NCBI RefSeq assembly: GCF_007655005.1
Contig: NZ_SZVW01000009.1
Span: 1-64,000, forward strand
Source: Streptomyces tibetensis
GTDB taxonomy: Bacteria > Actinomycetota > Actinomycetes > Streptomycetales > Streptomycetaceae
DNA: 64,000 nt
Reading direction: 5' to 3'
Of this stretch, positions 35,951 to 43,711 are shown in pieces. The position numbers and the translations under genes were made by a program. Below the pieces are notes generated by a model that saw nothing but the letters and a program-made list of their open reading frames with translations, was not told where the DNA came from and ran no database searches. Numbering within the stretch: position 1 is the first letter of the stretch; each line of letters begins with the position of its first letter.

Positions 35951-36025
35951 GCTCAGCGTGGTGCGGTCGGGATTGCGGTCCCGGTGCCGCTCAGCGTGGT
36001 GCGGTCGGGAGTGCGGTCCCGGTGC
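35951..36025. repeat. 37-bp direct repeat overlapping a gene end
   Basis: Two copies (35951-35987 and 35989-36025) differ at one base and are 1 nt apart. The right copy contains the last codons and stop of the leftward TagF-like gene; the left copy lies just beyond it. A recent local duplication of the gene's 3' end. Confidence 0.85.
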
Positions 36026-38033
36026 GCTGACCGGGCACCGCGGCCAGCCGCTCCGTCACCCGTGCCCGGTGCTCCCGGGCCTCCGCGCTCAGCGCCCGGA
36101 CGGCCTCGTTGAAGCGTTCCTGAGACGTCGGCTCCGCAGGGCCCAGCAGACGCAGCTTCAGCTCGGCACGAGCCTCGGCCAGTTCGTCGCGCTCCGGGTG
36201 GCGGACCGTCTCCAGCAGGTCCGGCACCCCGGCGGCGTCCGGCGTCAGCACCGTCGCCGCCACCACCGTCGGGAACGCCGTACGGAAGGCCTCCTCGGAC
36301 AGCCCGCTGGTGTTGGCCACCGCGTACGGCTTCTCGCTCGCCAGGAAGTCGCTGATCACGCTCGACACATCGCTGATCAGCAGGTCGGCCACGTTGAAGC
36401 AGGAGTACAGCGCGGGCCGGGCGGCCGTGACGATCTGGTGCTCACCCGCCGGCAGCGAGGCCCAGTAGGCCTCCTCCCATGCGGCCGTCGCCTGTGCCAC
36501 GGCCTTCGCGCGGCCCGGCTCCGGCGCCGACTGCACCAGCATCCGCTCCACGGTGTCGGCCCCGGAGCGGAAGACCGACGTGGTGAGCCGGTCCAGCTCG
36601 GCGGTGCGGCGGGCGAGTTCCGCGCTGTCGGAGGCGTGCGTCGCCGCCCGCTCCCGGTTGGCCGCCCGGATCAGCTCCCGGATCCGCAGATCGGCCGCGC
36701 CCGCGCGCGGGTCCACCGAACCCGTCAGCGGATGCGGCTTGTACAGCAGCCGCACGCCGGGGTCCGCGAGCAGCGCCCGCACCAGGTTCTCCCCGGCCGC
36801 GATCACCGACGTGTTGCCGGGGTTGCCGTCCCAGCCCTCCCAGGTCGGCGCGTACAGCACGGTCGTCCAGTCCCCGGTCGGCGGTCCGGCGTAGGGCAGC
36901 ACGCCGTCCAGCTGCGGGCGGCCGGTCTCCACCACGTCCTTGTCCTCGACCCCGACCTCGGCCAGGGCGTACCGCTCGCGCGCGGCGGGCCCGGCCACCC
37001 ACACCTCGTCGTACGCCTTCGCGTACGGGTTGCACGAGGACAGCTTGTCGCTCTCGCCGTGGTTGACGAAGGTGTGCCTGATGGTGGGGATGCGCAGCAC
37101 CTGGGAGGTCTTGCCGGAGTTCGAGGGGTGGATGAGGACCTGGAGCGTGGAGTGTTCCAGGCGCATCAGCGTCGACACCTTCGGCAGGCAGACGATCGGG
37201 ATGTCCGTCGCCGCGATCTTCTGCACCATGAACCGCTCGCGCAGGATGATGACCGGCCTGCCCTCGATACCGGCGAGCGGCTCCAGCCACATGTTCGCCT
37301 GGTAGGCCGAGGCGGCGCCGCCGGAGAAGTACAGGCCGGCGGTCGGCCGGTACGCGGCCAGCCACGCGTCGAACCACTCGAGCACCTCCTGCTCGTCCGC
37401 CGGACGGCGGCCCGGCAGCAGCCGGAGCAGCAGCGCGCCGAGGCCGGTCAGTCCGAGGGCGAGGGAGAGCGCGATGCCCGCCGCCGCGTACACCGGACGG
37501 TCGCCCGGCGTGCTGGCCAGCAGCCCGGCCGTCGCCGGCAGGCCGAACACCAGCAGCCGCTGGCCGGGACGGCGCAGCAGCACGGACGGGGCCGGGGACA
37601 GCCGCAGCGCCGAGGCGTCGATGTTCCGGGTCAGCACCGGCAGGGTGCGGGTGCGGCGCACCAGTACGGAGACCGCCTGGATCGCGCAGTGCAGCACGTA
37701 GCAGACGAGCAGCCCGGCCACCAGCGGGGCGTACACCGTCTCCCGGTCCTGCTCGCCCAGCCGCAGCAGGGCCACGACCAGCAGCAGGTCCCGCACGACC
37801 TGGCGCACGGTGACGTCCGCGTGCGACTTGGCGAACAGCGACAGCACCCCACGCTGCCACCGGTACAGGACGCCCTCGGTGGCCAGGGAGACGACCGTCG
37901 CGGCGATCAGCAGCGGGACGTGGGGCAGCAGCGCCGCGACCGCCTGTGCGGCGAACGCGGCGGCCAGGACGACGGTGACCAGCCCCTTGAGGAGGGCCTG
38001 CTGACGGGGGAGAGGTACGGGCACTGCGGTCAC
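35991..38033 (-). CDS. TagF-like CDP-alditol phosphotransferase, second copy
   Basis: A 680-aa paralogue of the protein at 32.4-34.5 kb with the same layout: N-terminal membrane region (about residues 1-215) and C-terminal glycerophosphotransferase-type domain with VLYAPTWEGWDGNPGNTSV, LLYKPHPLTG and ISDVSSVISDF. The two copies may add different units (for example primer and polymer) or act in different polymers. I take the GTG at 38033 as start; the frame is open to 38099, but the extra residues look unrelated. The gene faces left, convergent with the GT2 gene. Confidence 0.87.
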   Translation of the reverse strand: MTAVPVPLPRQQALLKGLVTVVLAAAFAAQAVAALLPHVPLLIAATVVSLATEGVLYRWQRGVLSLFAKSHADVTVRQVVRDLLLVVALLRLGEQDRETVYAPLVAGLLVCYVLHCAIQAVSVLVRRTRTLPVLTRNIDASALRLSPAPSVLLRRPGQRLLVFGLPATAGLLASTPGDRPVYAAAGIALSLALGLTGLGALLLRLLPGRRPADEQEVLEWFDAWLAAYRPTAGLYFSGGAASAYQANMWLEPLAGIEGRPVIILRERFMVQKIAATDIPIVCLPKVSTLMRLEHSTLQVLIHPSNSGKTSQVLRIPTIRHTFVNHGESDKLSSCNPYAKAYDEVWVAGPAARERYALAEVGVEDKDVVETGRPQLDGVLPYAGPPTGDWTTVLYAPTWEGWDGNPGNTSVIAAGENLVRALLADPGVRLLYKPHPLTGSVDPRAGAADLRIRELIRAANRERAATHASDSAELARRTAELDRLTTSVFRSGADTVERMLVQSAPEPGRAKAVAQATAAWEEAYWASLPAGEHQIVTAARPALYSCFNVADLLISDVSSVISDFLASEKPYAVANTSGLSEEAFRTAFPTVVAATVLTPDAAGVPDLLETVRHPERDELAEARAELKLRLLGPAEPTSQERFNEAVRALSAEAREHRARVTERLAAVPGQRTGTALPTAPR

Positions 38034-38659
38034 TCCAGGAGCGTCGGGTCGGCGCAGGTCGGCCGTCCGGGTTAACGCGCGGCGGCCTCCCGACGACACG
38101 CGCGTGTCGCCGGGGCGTGGGGGCGGTTGCCGTCAGGCGTGTCGTCGGACCGTAGCGGAAGATCCTGTTCCTGTCGTGGGCTGGGCCCGGAACAGGCGGA
38201 AGGTCGGTTTCCGGCCGTAGGAGAAGCCGAGCCGGGAGGGCGGCTGATCGGCTCCCCGTCGTGGTGTCGAGGAGACGGCGATCGGCTCCCCTTCGTGGTG
38301 TCGAGGAGACGCTGACCGGCTCCCCTTCGTGGTGTCGAGGAGACGGCGATCGGCTCCCCTTCGTGGTGTCGAGGAGACGCTGACCGGCTCCCCTTCGTGG
38401 TGTCGAGGAGACGGCGATCGGCTCCCCTTCGTGGTGTCGAGGAGACGGTGATCGGCTCCTGTCGTGAGCCGAGGGGGCGGAGGCTCGGCTTCCGCCCTTG
38501 AGTGGGGCCGAGCCGCCGGAAGGGAAAGGGAAGGGCGGCTGCGCCCGCCCGTGACGCGGACGGCACCGTCCGTAGCGTGGACCGCAGCCGCATCCGGTCC
38601 GGCCGTCCCGTAGATTTCCTGGTGAGGGAGCGAATCGACGCGAGGGGACGGACGGCGAC
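38034..38659. other. Intergenic region before proB
   Basis: 626 nt without a credible gene. It contains the promoter side of the leftward TagF-like gene, the 34-bp tandem array at 38249-38459, and further sequence related to the repeat core (CGGCTCC, CGTGGTG) on both sides. A TAGATT hexamer at 38611-38616 may be the -10 for proB. Confidence 0.5.
38249..38459. repeat. 34-bp tandem repeat array (six full copies plus a partial)
   Basis: The core CGGCTCC recurs at 38249, 38283, 38317, 38351, 38385, 38419 and 38453, exactly 34 bp apart. Copies alternate between ends GGCGAT and GCTGAC, so the larger unit is 68 bp. The first copy has one change (CCCCG for CCCCT). Each unit carries CTCC...GGAG arms able to pair. 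There are no spacers, so it is not a CRISPR array. Confidence 0.92.
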
Positions 38660-39787
38660 GTGGCAGGGGCAAGGCAGGCCGCGGGCGAGGCCCGCAGAAT
38701 CGTCGTCAAGGTCGGGTCCTCCTCGCTGACCACCGCCTCGGGCGGCCTGGACGCGGACCGCGTGGACGCGCTGGTCGACGTCCTGGCCAAGGTCCGCAGC
38801 GGTGGGGAGCGCGAGATCGTCCTGGTCTCCTCGGGCGCCATCGCCGCCGGCCTCGCCCCGCTCGGCCTGCGCCGCCGCCCCAAGGACCTCGCCCGGCAGC
38901 AGGCCGCCGCCAGCGTCGGCCAGGGCCTGCTGGTCGCCCGCTACACAGCCTCCTTCGCCCGCTACGGCGTCCGCGTGGGGCAGGTCCTGCTGACCTCCGA
39001 CGACATGAGCCGCCGCTCGCACCACCGCAACGCCTCGCGCACCCTCGACAAGCTGCTCGCGATGGGCGCCCTCCCGATCGTCAACGAGAACGACACCGTC
39101 GCCACCGACGAGATCCGCTTCGGCGACAACGACCGCCTCGCCGCCCTGGTCGCCCACCTCGTCCACGCCGACCTGCTGGTCCTGCTGTCCGACGTGGACG
39201 GCGTCTACGACGGGGACCCCGCCAAACCCGGCACCTCCCGCATCGGCGAGGTGCGCGACCCCTCCGACCTCGCGGACGTCGAGATCGGCAGCACCGGCAA
39301 GGCCGGCGTCGGCACCGGTGGCATGGTCACCAAGGTCGAGGCCGCCCGGATCGCGGCCGCCGCCGGCGTCCCCGTCGTCCTCACCAGCACCGTCCACGCC
39401 GCCGACGCGCTGACCGGCCAGGACACGGGCACCTTCTTCCACCCCACCGGCAAGCGCTCCGCCGACCGGCTGCTCTGGCTCCAGCACGCCTCCACCCCGC
39501 AGGGCGCGCTGACGCTGGACGACGGCGCCGTGCAGGCCGTCGTGGACCGCCGCAAGTCGCTGCTGCCGGCCGGTATCGCCGCCGTCGAGGGCGAGTTCAG
39601 CGCCGGCGACCCGGTCGAGCTGCGGGACGGCACGGGGCACGCGGTGGCCCGGGGGCTCGTCAACTTCGACGCCAAGGAGATTCCCCGGCTGATCGGCCGC
39701 TCCACCCGGGAACTGGCCCGCGACCTCGGACCCGCGTACGAACGCGAGGTCGTACACAGGGACGACCTGGTGGTCCTGCACCCCTAA
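38660..39787 (+). CDS. proB: Glutamate 5-kinase
   Basis: A 375-aa enzyme for the first step of proline synthesis: ATP-dependent phosphorylation of glutamate, usually feedback-inhibited by proline. The amino-acid kinase domain (about 10-265; VVKVGSSSLT, SSGAIAAG, NENDTV, GTGGMVTK) is followed by a C-terminal PUA domain (about 280-365). The GTG start is preceded by GAGGGGACGG. It is separated from proA by one small gene, a common Streptomyces layout. Confidence 0.96.
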   Translation: MAGARQAAGEARRIVVKVGSSSLTTASGGLDADRVDALVDVLAKVRSGGEREIVLVSSGAIAAGLAPLGLRRRPKDLARQQAAASVGQGLLVARYTASFARYGVRVGQVLLTSDDMSRRSHHRNASRTLDKLLAMGALPIVNENDTVATDEIRFGDNDRLAALVAHLVHADLLVLLSDVDGVYDGDPAKPGTSRIGEVRDPSDLADVEIGSTGKAGVGTGGMVTKVEAARIAAAAGVPVVLTSTVHAADALTGQDTGTFFHPTGKRSADRLLWLQHASTPQGALTLDDGAVQAVVDRRKSLLPAGIAAVEGEFSAGDPVELRDGTGHAVARGLVNFDAKEIPRLIGRSTRELARDLGPAYEREVVHRDDLVVLHP

Positions 39788-39795
39788 TGTGTCGA

Positions 39796-39821
39796 AACGT
39801 CCGCCCCCGGTGGTGGACGTT
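39796..39821 (+). terminator. Short hairpin after proB
   Basis: AACGTCC (39796-39802) pairs with GGACGTT (39815-39821) around a 12-nt loop, 9 nt after the proB stop. There is no T-tract. Confidence 0.4.
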
Positions 39822-39912
39822 CCGCAAAACCGCCACGCGATCCCTTGCGGCCTGCTCAACTTTGTCTCGGGGACCTATTCCGCAGCAGCGCCACTGTGCA
39901 AAGGAGGCCGTC

Positions 39913-40380
39913 GTGAGACGAGTGCGCCCGGGGACTCAGGGGTCCCGCGGTGGTGCCGGCTCCCGCGCGGCCGGCGAGGAGCGCGCCCTGACCAGCGTGG
40001 CGGCCGGGGACCGGTTCGAGGGTGAGGAACCCGTGGACACCCCACGCCTGTGGCACGTCACCCTCAGCGTCTCCGGCAAGGAGGCCCCGCTCCCCGAGGT
40101 CCGGCGCGCCCTGGAGCAGCTCGCCCACGACCATCCCTTCTTCCTGACCAGCCGGTACGCGGTCGACCACGCGGAGATCCGCTACTGGGAGGAGGCCCGC
40201 GACCTGCACGACGCGGCCGCCGTCGCCCTGCGCCTGTGGGGCGAGCACCGGCAGACCGCCGGGCTGCCGCCCTGGGAGATCGTCGGCCTGGAGGTCATCG
40301 ACCGCGCGACCTACCACCAGCGCATCGCCGAGGGGTACGGTCCGCCGCCGGCGTCCCCGGTCGGCGTCCACCCGTTTTGA
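39913..40380 (+). CDS. Conserved hypothetical protein between proB and proA
   Basis: A 155-aa soluble protein of unknown function. The conserved part starts near DTPRLWHVTLSVSGKEAPLPEVRRALEQL and reads like a small alpha/beta domain with a HPFFLTSRYAVDHAEIRYWEEARDLHDAA segment. The GTG at 39913 has AAGGAGG 5 nt upstream, so I prefer it; a GTG at 40033 would give a 115-aa protein with only the conserved part. It may belong to proline or osmotic physiology by position only. Confidence 0.75.
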   Translation: MRRVRPGTQGSRGGAGSRAAGEERALTSVAAGDRFEGEEPVDTPRLWHVTLSVSGKEAPLPEVRRALEQLAHDHPFFLTSRYAVDHAEIRYWEEARDLHDAAAVALRLWGEHRQTAGLPPWEIVGLEVIDRATYHQRIAEGYGPPPASPVGVHPF

Positions 40381-40440
40381 CCCGTTCCACGAAGTGTCTC
40401 GCGCTGTGGAACGAACGATGAACCGAGCGGCCCGGCGGAC

Positions 40441-40446
40441 TACCCT
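40441..40446 (+). promoter_or_regulatory. -10 hexamer for proA (leaderless type)
   Basis: TACCCT ends 6 nt before the proA ATG; no Shine-Dalgarno is present. proA therefore has its own promoter despite its place after proB. Confidence 0.55.
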
Positions 40447-40452
40447 TCCCTC

Positions 40453-41739
40453 ATGACCACGCTCTCTCCGTACGACTCCATGTCCCCGGTCACCGAGGCC
40501 GCCTACCGCGCCAAGGCCGCCGCCGCGACCCTCGCGCCGCTGCCCCGGGCCGAGAAGGACGACGCGCTGCTCGCCATCGCGGACGCGCTGGAGGTCCGTA
40601 CGAGCGAGATCGTCGAGGCCAACTCCGAGGACGTCGCCAGGGCCCGCGAGGCCGGCATCGGCGAGGGCATGATCGACCGGCTCACGCTCACCCCCGAGCG
40701 GATCCGCGCCATCGCCTCCGACGTGCGCGACGTGGCAGCGCTGCCCGACCCGGTCGGTGAGGTCGTGCGCGGCTCCACGCTGCCCAACGGCATCGACCTG
40801 CGCCAGGTCCGCGTGCCGCTCGGCGTCGTCGGGATCATCTACGAGGGCCGGCCGAACGTCACCGTCGACGCCGCCGCCCTGTGCCTGAAGTCCGGCAACG
40901 CGGTCCTGCTGCGCGGCTCCTCCTCGGCCTACCGGTCCAACACCGCCCTCGTGCGCGTCCTGCGCGACGCCGTCGGCGGGGCCGGGCTGCCCGCCGACGC
41001 CGTCCAGCTCGTCCCCGGCGAGAGCCGCGACAGCGTGCGCGAACTGATGCGCGCCCGCGGCCTGGTCGACGTGCTCATCCCGCGCGGCGGCGCCTCCCTG
41101 ATCAACACGGTCGTCCAGGAGTCCGTCGTCCCGGTCATCGAGACCGGCACCGGCAACTGCCACGTCTACGTCGACGCCCAGGCCGACCTCGACATGGCCG
41201 TCGAGATCCTCATCAACTCCAAGGCCCACCGCGTCAGCGTCTGCAACGCCGCCGAGACCCTTCTGGTCCACCAGGACATCGCCGCGGAGTTCCTGCCCCG
41301 CGCCCTGGACGCCCTCGCGGAGGCCGGGGTCACCGTGCACGCCGACGAGCGCGTGCAGGCCTATGCCAAGGACTCCAAGGCCACCGTCGTCGAGGCGACG
41401 GCCGAGGACTGGGAGACCGAGTACCTGTCGTACGACATCGCCGCGGCGGTCGTGGACTCGCTGGACAAGGCCGTCGAGCACATCCGGCTGTGGACCTCCG
41501 GACACACGGAGGCCATCGTCACGACCTCCCAGCAGGCCGCCCGCCGCTTCACCCAGCTGGTCGACTCCACCACCGTCGCCGTGAACGCCTCCACCCGCTT
41601 CACCGACGGCGGCCAGTTCGGCTTCGGCGCCGAGATCGGCATCTCCACGCAGAAGCTGCACTCCCGTGGCCCCATGGGCCTGCCGGAGCTGACCAGCACG
41701 AAGTACATCGTCACCGGGGACGGGCACGTCAGGCGCTGA
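40453..41739 (+). CDS. proA: Gamma-glutamyl phosphate reductase
   Basis: A 428-aa NADPH-dependent enzyme reducing glutamyl-5-phosphate to the semialdehyde, the second step of proline synthesis. Aldehyde-dehydrogenase fold: GVVGIIYEGRPNVTVDAA and the catalytic cysteine in VCNAAETLLVH (about residue 262); the HSRGPMGLPELTSTKYI end is characteristic. The length is normal. Confidence 0.97.
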   Translation: MTTLSPYDSMSPVTEAAYRAKAAAATLAPLPRAEKDDALLAIADALEVRTSEIVEANSEDVARAREAGIGEGMIDRLTLTPERIRAIASDVRDVAALPDPVGEVVRGSTLPNGIDLRQVRVPLGVVGIIYEGRPNVTVDAAALCLKSGNAVLLRGSSSAYRSNTALVRVLRDAVGGAGLPADAVQLVPGESRDSVRELMRARGLVDVLIPRGGASLINTVVQESVVPVIETGTGNCHVYVDAQADLDMAVEILINSKAHRVSVCNAAETLLVHQDIAAEFLPRALDALAEAGVTVHADERVQAYAKDSKATVVEATAEDWETEYLSYDIAAAVVDSLDKAVEHIRLWTSGHTEAIVTTSQQAARRFTQLVDSTTVAVNASTRFTDGGQFGFGAEIGISTQKLHSRGPMGLPELTSTKYIVTGDGHVRR

Positions 41740-41921
41740 GCCGTGCTCACCGGGCCAGTACGGGTATGCGCACCGTCGCATGCCCGTGCAGGGTCACCCG
41801 GGTGGCGCAGATGCGCACGAGAGGAGTGCCGGGCGGGCGTGCGCCCTCCGGCGCCCCGCGGAAGCCGTCTCGACCGGCGGATGAATCTCCATACCGTCTG
41901 CCCAAAATGACCCCCCAGGTC

Positions 41922-41927
41922 TACTCT
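41922..41927 (+). promoter_or_regulatory. -10 hexamer for the first tandem membrane gene
   Basis: TACTCT ends 6 nt before the GTG at 41934; there is no Shine-Dalgarno. The paralogous gene downstream has the same arrangement. Confidence 0.5.
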
Positions 41928-41933
41928 GGATCC

Positions 41934-42506
41934 GTGCCGGAGGACGTGGGGGGCACGCCGTTTCCGGACGGCCGGGAGCCCGACGACGACCACGACCGCG
42001 GGGTGTCGGACGAAGAGTTCGCCTCCGTGGTCTTCGACGAGGCCTTCGTACGCGCGGCCGTGGTGCACGAGCCGACCGCGGTGGAGCGCCTCCTGGCCGC
42101 CGCACAGGCGAGAGCCGAGGCCTCCGAGGCCGAGGCCCGCCGGGCCCACCCCAGAGGCGAGCGCTACGACGGGTACGGCCCGGACGGGCGGGGCGTGTTC
42201 GGTCATGATCCCGGCCTCGACGAGTTCGACGACCCCGACGTCCTCGAGGACCACTACGACGGCACCGGGCCGTACTCCAGACAGGTGCGCTGGCACCGCC
42301 CCGTCGCCTGGCTGCTCGCCCTGGTGATGGGGATCGGCATGGTCGCCCTGGCCTTCACGGCGGTCTACCGGGGTGCGTCCTCGGAGCGCGAGGAGCCCGC
42401 GCCGCCGCCCGCCTCGACCGGGCTGGAACAGGGCAGCGCGGTGGCCCCCTCGACTTCCGCCGAGTACTCCCCGCCGGCCGTCTCGGTGATCCCCCACAGC
42501 CCCTGA
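41934..42506 (+). CDS. Single-pass membrane protein, first of a paralogous pair
   Basis: A 190-aa protein. An acidic N-terminal cytoplasmic region contains DEEFASVVFDEAFVRAAVVHEPTA, one membrane helix is at about residues 127-147, and a short Pro/Ser-rich extracytoplasmic tail follows. Its D/E-E-(F/Y)-x-SVVFDE-(A/S)-FVRAA motif recurs in the next gene. From memory, the S. coelicolor gene in this place (SCO2584) was found among interaction partners of the spore-wall complex. The function is otherwise unknown. The GTG at 41934 fits a leaderless message; an ATG at 41907 is in frame but lies before the -10. Confidence 0.78.
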   Translation: MPEDVGGTPFPDGREPDDDHDRGVSDEEFASVVFDEAFVRAAVVHEPTAVERLLAAAQARAEASEAEARRAHPRGERYDGYGPDGRGVFGHDPGLDEFDDPDVLEDHYDGTGPYSRQVRWHRPVAWLLALVMGIGMVALAFTAVYRGASSEREEPAPPPASTGLEQGSAVAPSTSAEYSPPAVSVIPHSP

Positions 42507-42583
42507 CCGGAACCCGCCCATCTTGGTGAGAACCTGTCAGAACTTGCGGAGCAGCCGGGCGTTTACCCGAGCTTCCGGCGACC

Positions 42584-42589
42584 TACCCT
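42584..42589 (+). promoter_or_regulatory. -10 hexamer for the second tandem membrane gene
   Basis: TACCCT ends 6 nt before the ATG at 42596, with no Shine-Dalgarno between: leaderless type. Confidence 0.5.
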
Positions 42590-42595
42590 GAAGAT

Positions 42596-43666
42596 ATGGG
42601 CGGGCCTGGAAACCCACCTGAGGGGCCTCCGGAGGGCGCCCCCGGAGGTGGCGAGGACGAGTACCGATCCGTCGTGTTCGACGAGTCGTTCGTCCGTGCT
42701 GCCCGCCTCCAGGAGTTCTCCGCGCAGGAGCGCATCGCCGACCACGCCCCCGCGGTCCGACGCCGCCGGCCGCTGCGCCGGGGCCTGTCCCGGCAGGCCC
42801 TGGTCCTCGTCCTGCTGATCGCCGTCGCCTTCGGTACCGCGATCTACATGGGCGTACGGCACCCCTACCAGACCCCCGCCGCCCGGGAGCCCGTCGAGCC
42901 CCTGCGGATGACCGTCATCCCGCTCGCCCCCGAGGGCAAGGTGCCCGGCACGGCGGATCCGGCCTACCTGTACGAGCACAGCCCCGCCGCACAGTTCCGG
43001 ACCGGCGCGGAGGGGGTGCCCCTGCCCGCCTCGCGGCGCACCGCGCACTTCTCGGACAGCCAGGTCGTGAGCGCCCTGTCCACCGCCAAGGACTACATCG
43101 TCCGCTCGGCCCTGGACCCCGAGGTCCTCACGGGCGGTGAGGTCCGCGCCGTCCGCGTGCTGCTCGACCCCGACCAACTGGACCAGTTCGACCAGAGCTT
43201 CGCCCGCCCCACCGCCGACGGACGCCACGCGCCCACCGGCTGGCTGGTGCGCTTCGACCCCTCACGCGCCGAGCTCGCCGACCGGAAGGTCCGGGTCCAG
43301 GGCACGTTGCAGGCCGCCGAGACCGACGCGTCGACGCTGGAGGTCACCGCCGACCACACGTTCGTGTACGCGCTGCGGGCGGCCGGGGACGGTGACAAGA
43401 ACGAGGTGTCCCTGTTCACTCTCCGGCGCGAGCTGCACTTCCGCTTCGACCGCGACGACCTGCGGCTGCACCAGGCCCAGCTGGTGGTCTCCTACGTCCA
43501 GGCCGGGCCCCTGTCCTGCGCCGAGGACTCCACGAACCACCTCCGGCCCCTGCTGGCCGGCCAGACGGCCAAGGAGGGCGGCCCCGCGGGCACCGATCCC
43601 TACGCCACGGGCGGCGCGACGGCCCTGTGCGGCTCCCTGGCGACGAGCGCGCAGCCGAAGGTGTGA
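42596..43666 (+). CDS. Single-pass membrane protein, second of the pair, with large extracytoplasmic domain
   Basis: A 356-aa protein. A Gly/Pro-rich N terminus, the shared motif DEYRSVVFDESFVRAARLQE (about residues 20-39), one membrane helix (about 66-83) and an extracytoplasmic domain of about 270 residues with no domain I recognise. The domain contains a possible disulfide pair (CAEDSTNHLRPL and ALCGSLAT near the C terminus). Paralogous with the preceding gene in the cytoplasmic part only. Its position beside wall genes suggests envelope work. Confidence 0.82.
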   Translation: MGGPGNPPEGPPEGAPGGGEDEYRSVVFDESFVRAARLQEFSAQERIADHAPAVRRRRPLRRGLSRQALVLVLLIAVAFGTAIYMGVRHPYQTPAAREPVEPLRMTVIPLAPEGKVPGTADPAYLYEHSPAAQFRTGAEGVPLPASRRTAHFSDSQVVSALSTAKDYIVRSALDPEVLTGGEVRAVRVLLDPDQLDQFDQSFARPTADGRHAPTGWLVRFDPSRAELADRKVRVQGTLQAAETDASTLEVTADHTFVYALRAAGDGDKNEVSLFTLRRELHFRFDRDDLRLHQAQLVVSYVQAGPLSCAEDSTNHLRPLLAGQTAKEGGPAGTDPYATGGATALCGSLATSAQPKV

Positions 43667-43711
43667 GGGGGCCCTGAAGAGCCCCGGGCCCGGTAGGCGG
43701 CCTTGTGGCGG

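Noticed and set aside
35958..38075. A 705-codon plus-strand frame opposite the second TagF-like gene.
   Set aside because: Arg/Gln/His-rich shadow with no family features, whereas the minus strand shows clear TagF-like motifs and homology to the neighbour gene.
38249..38459. CRISPR-like repeat array.
   Set aside because: The 34-bp units are directly joined, with no unique spacers and no cas genes nearby.
38072..39859. A 595-codon minus-strand frame crossing the 34-bp repeats and proB.
   Set aside because: It is antisense to proB and its repeats only translate the non-coding tandem array.
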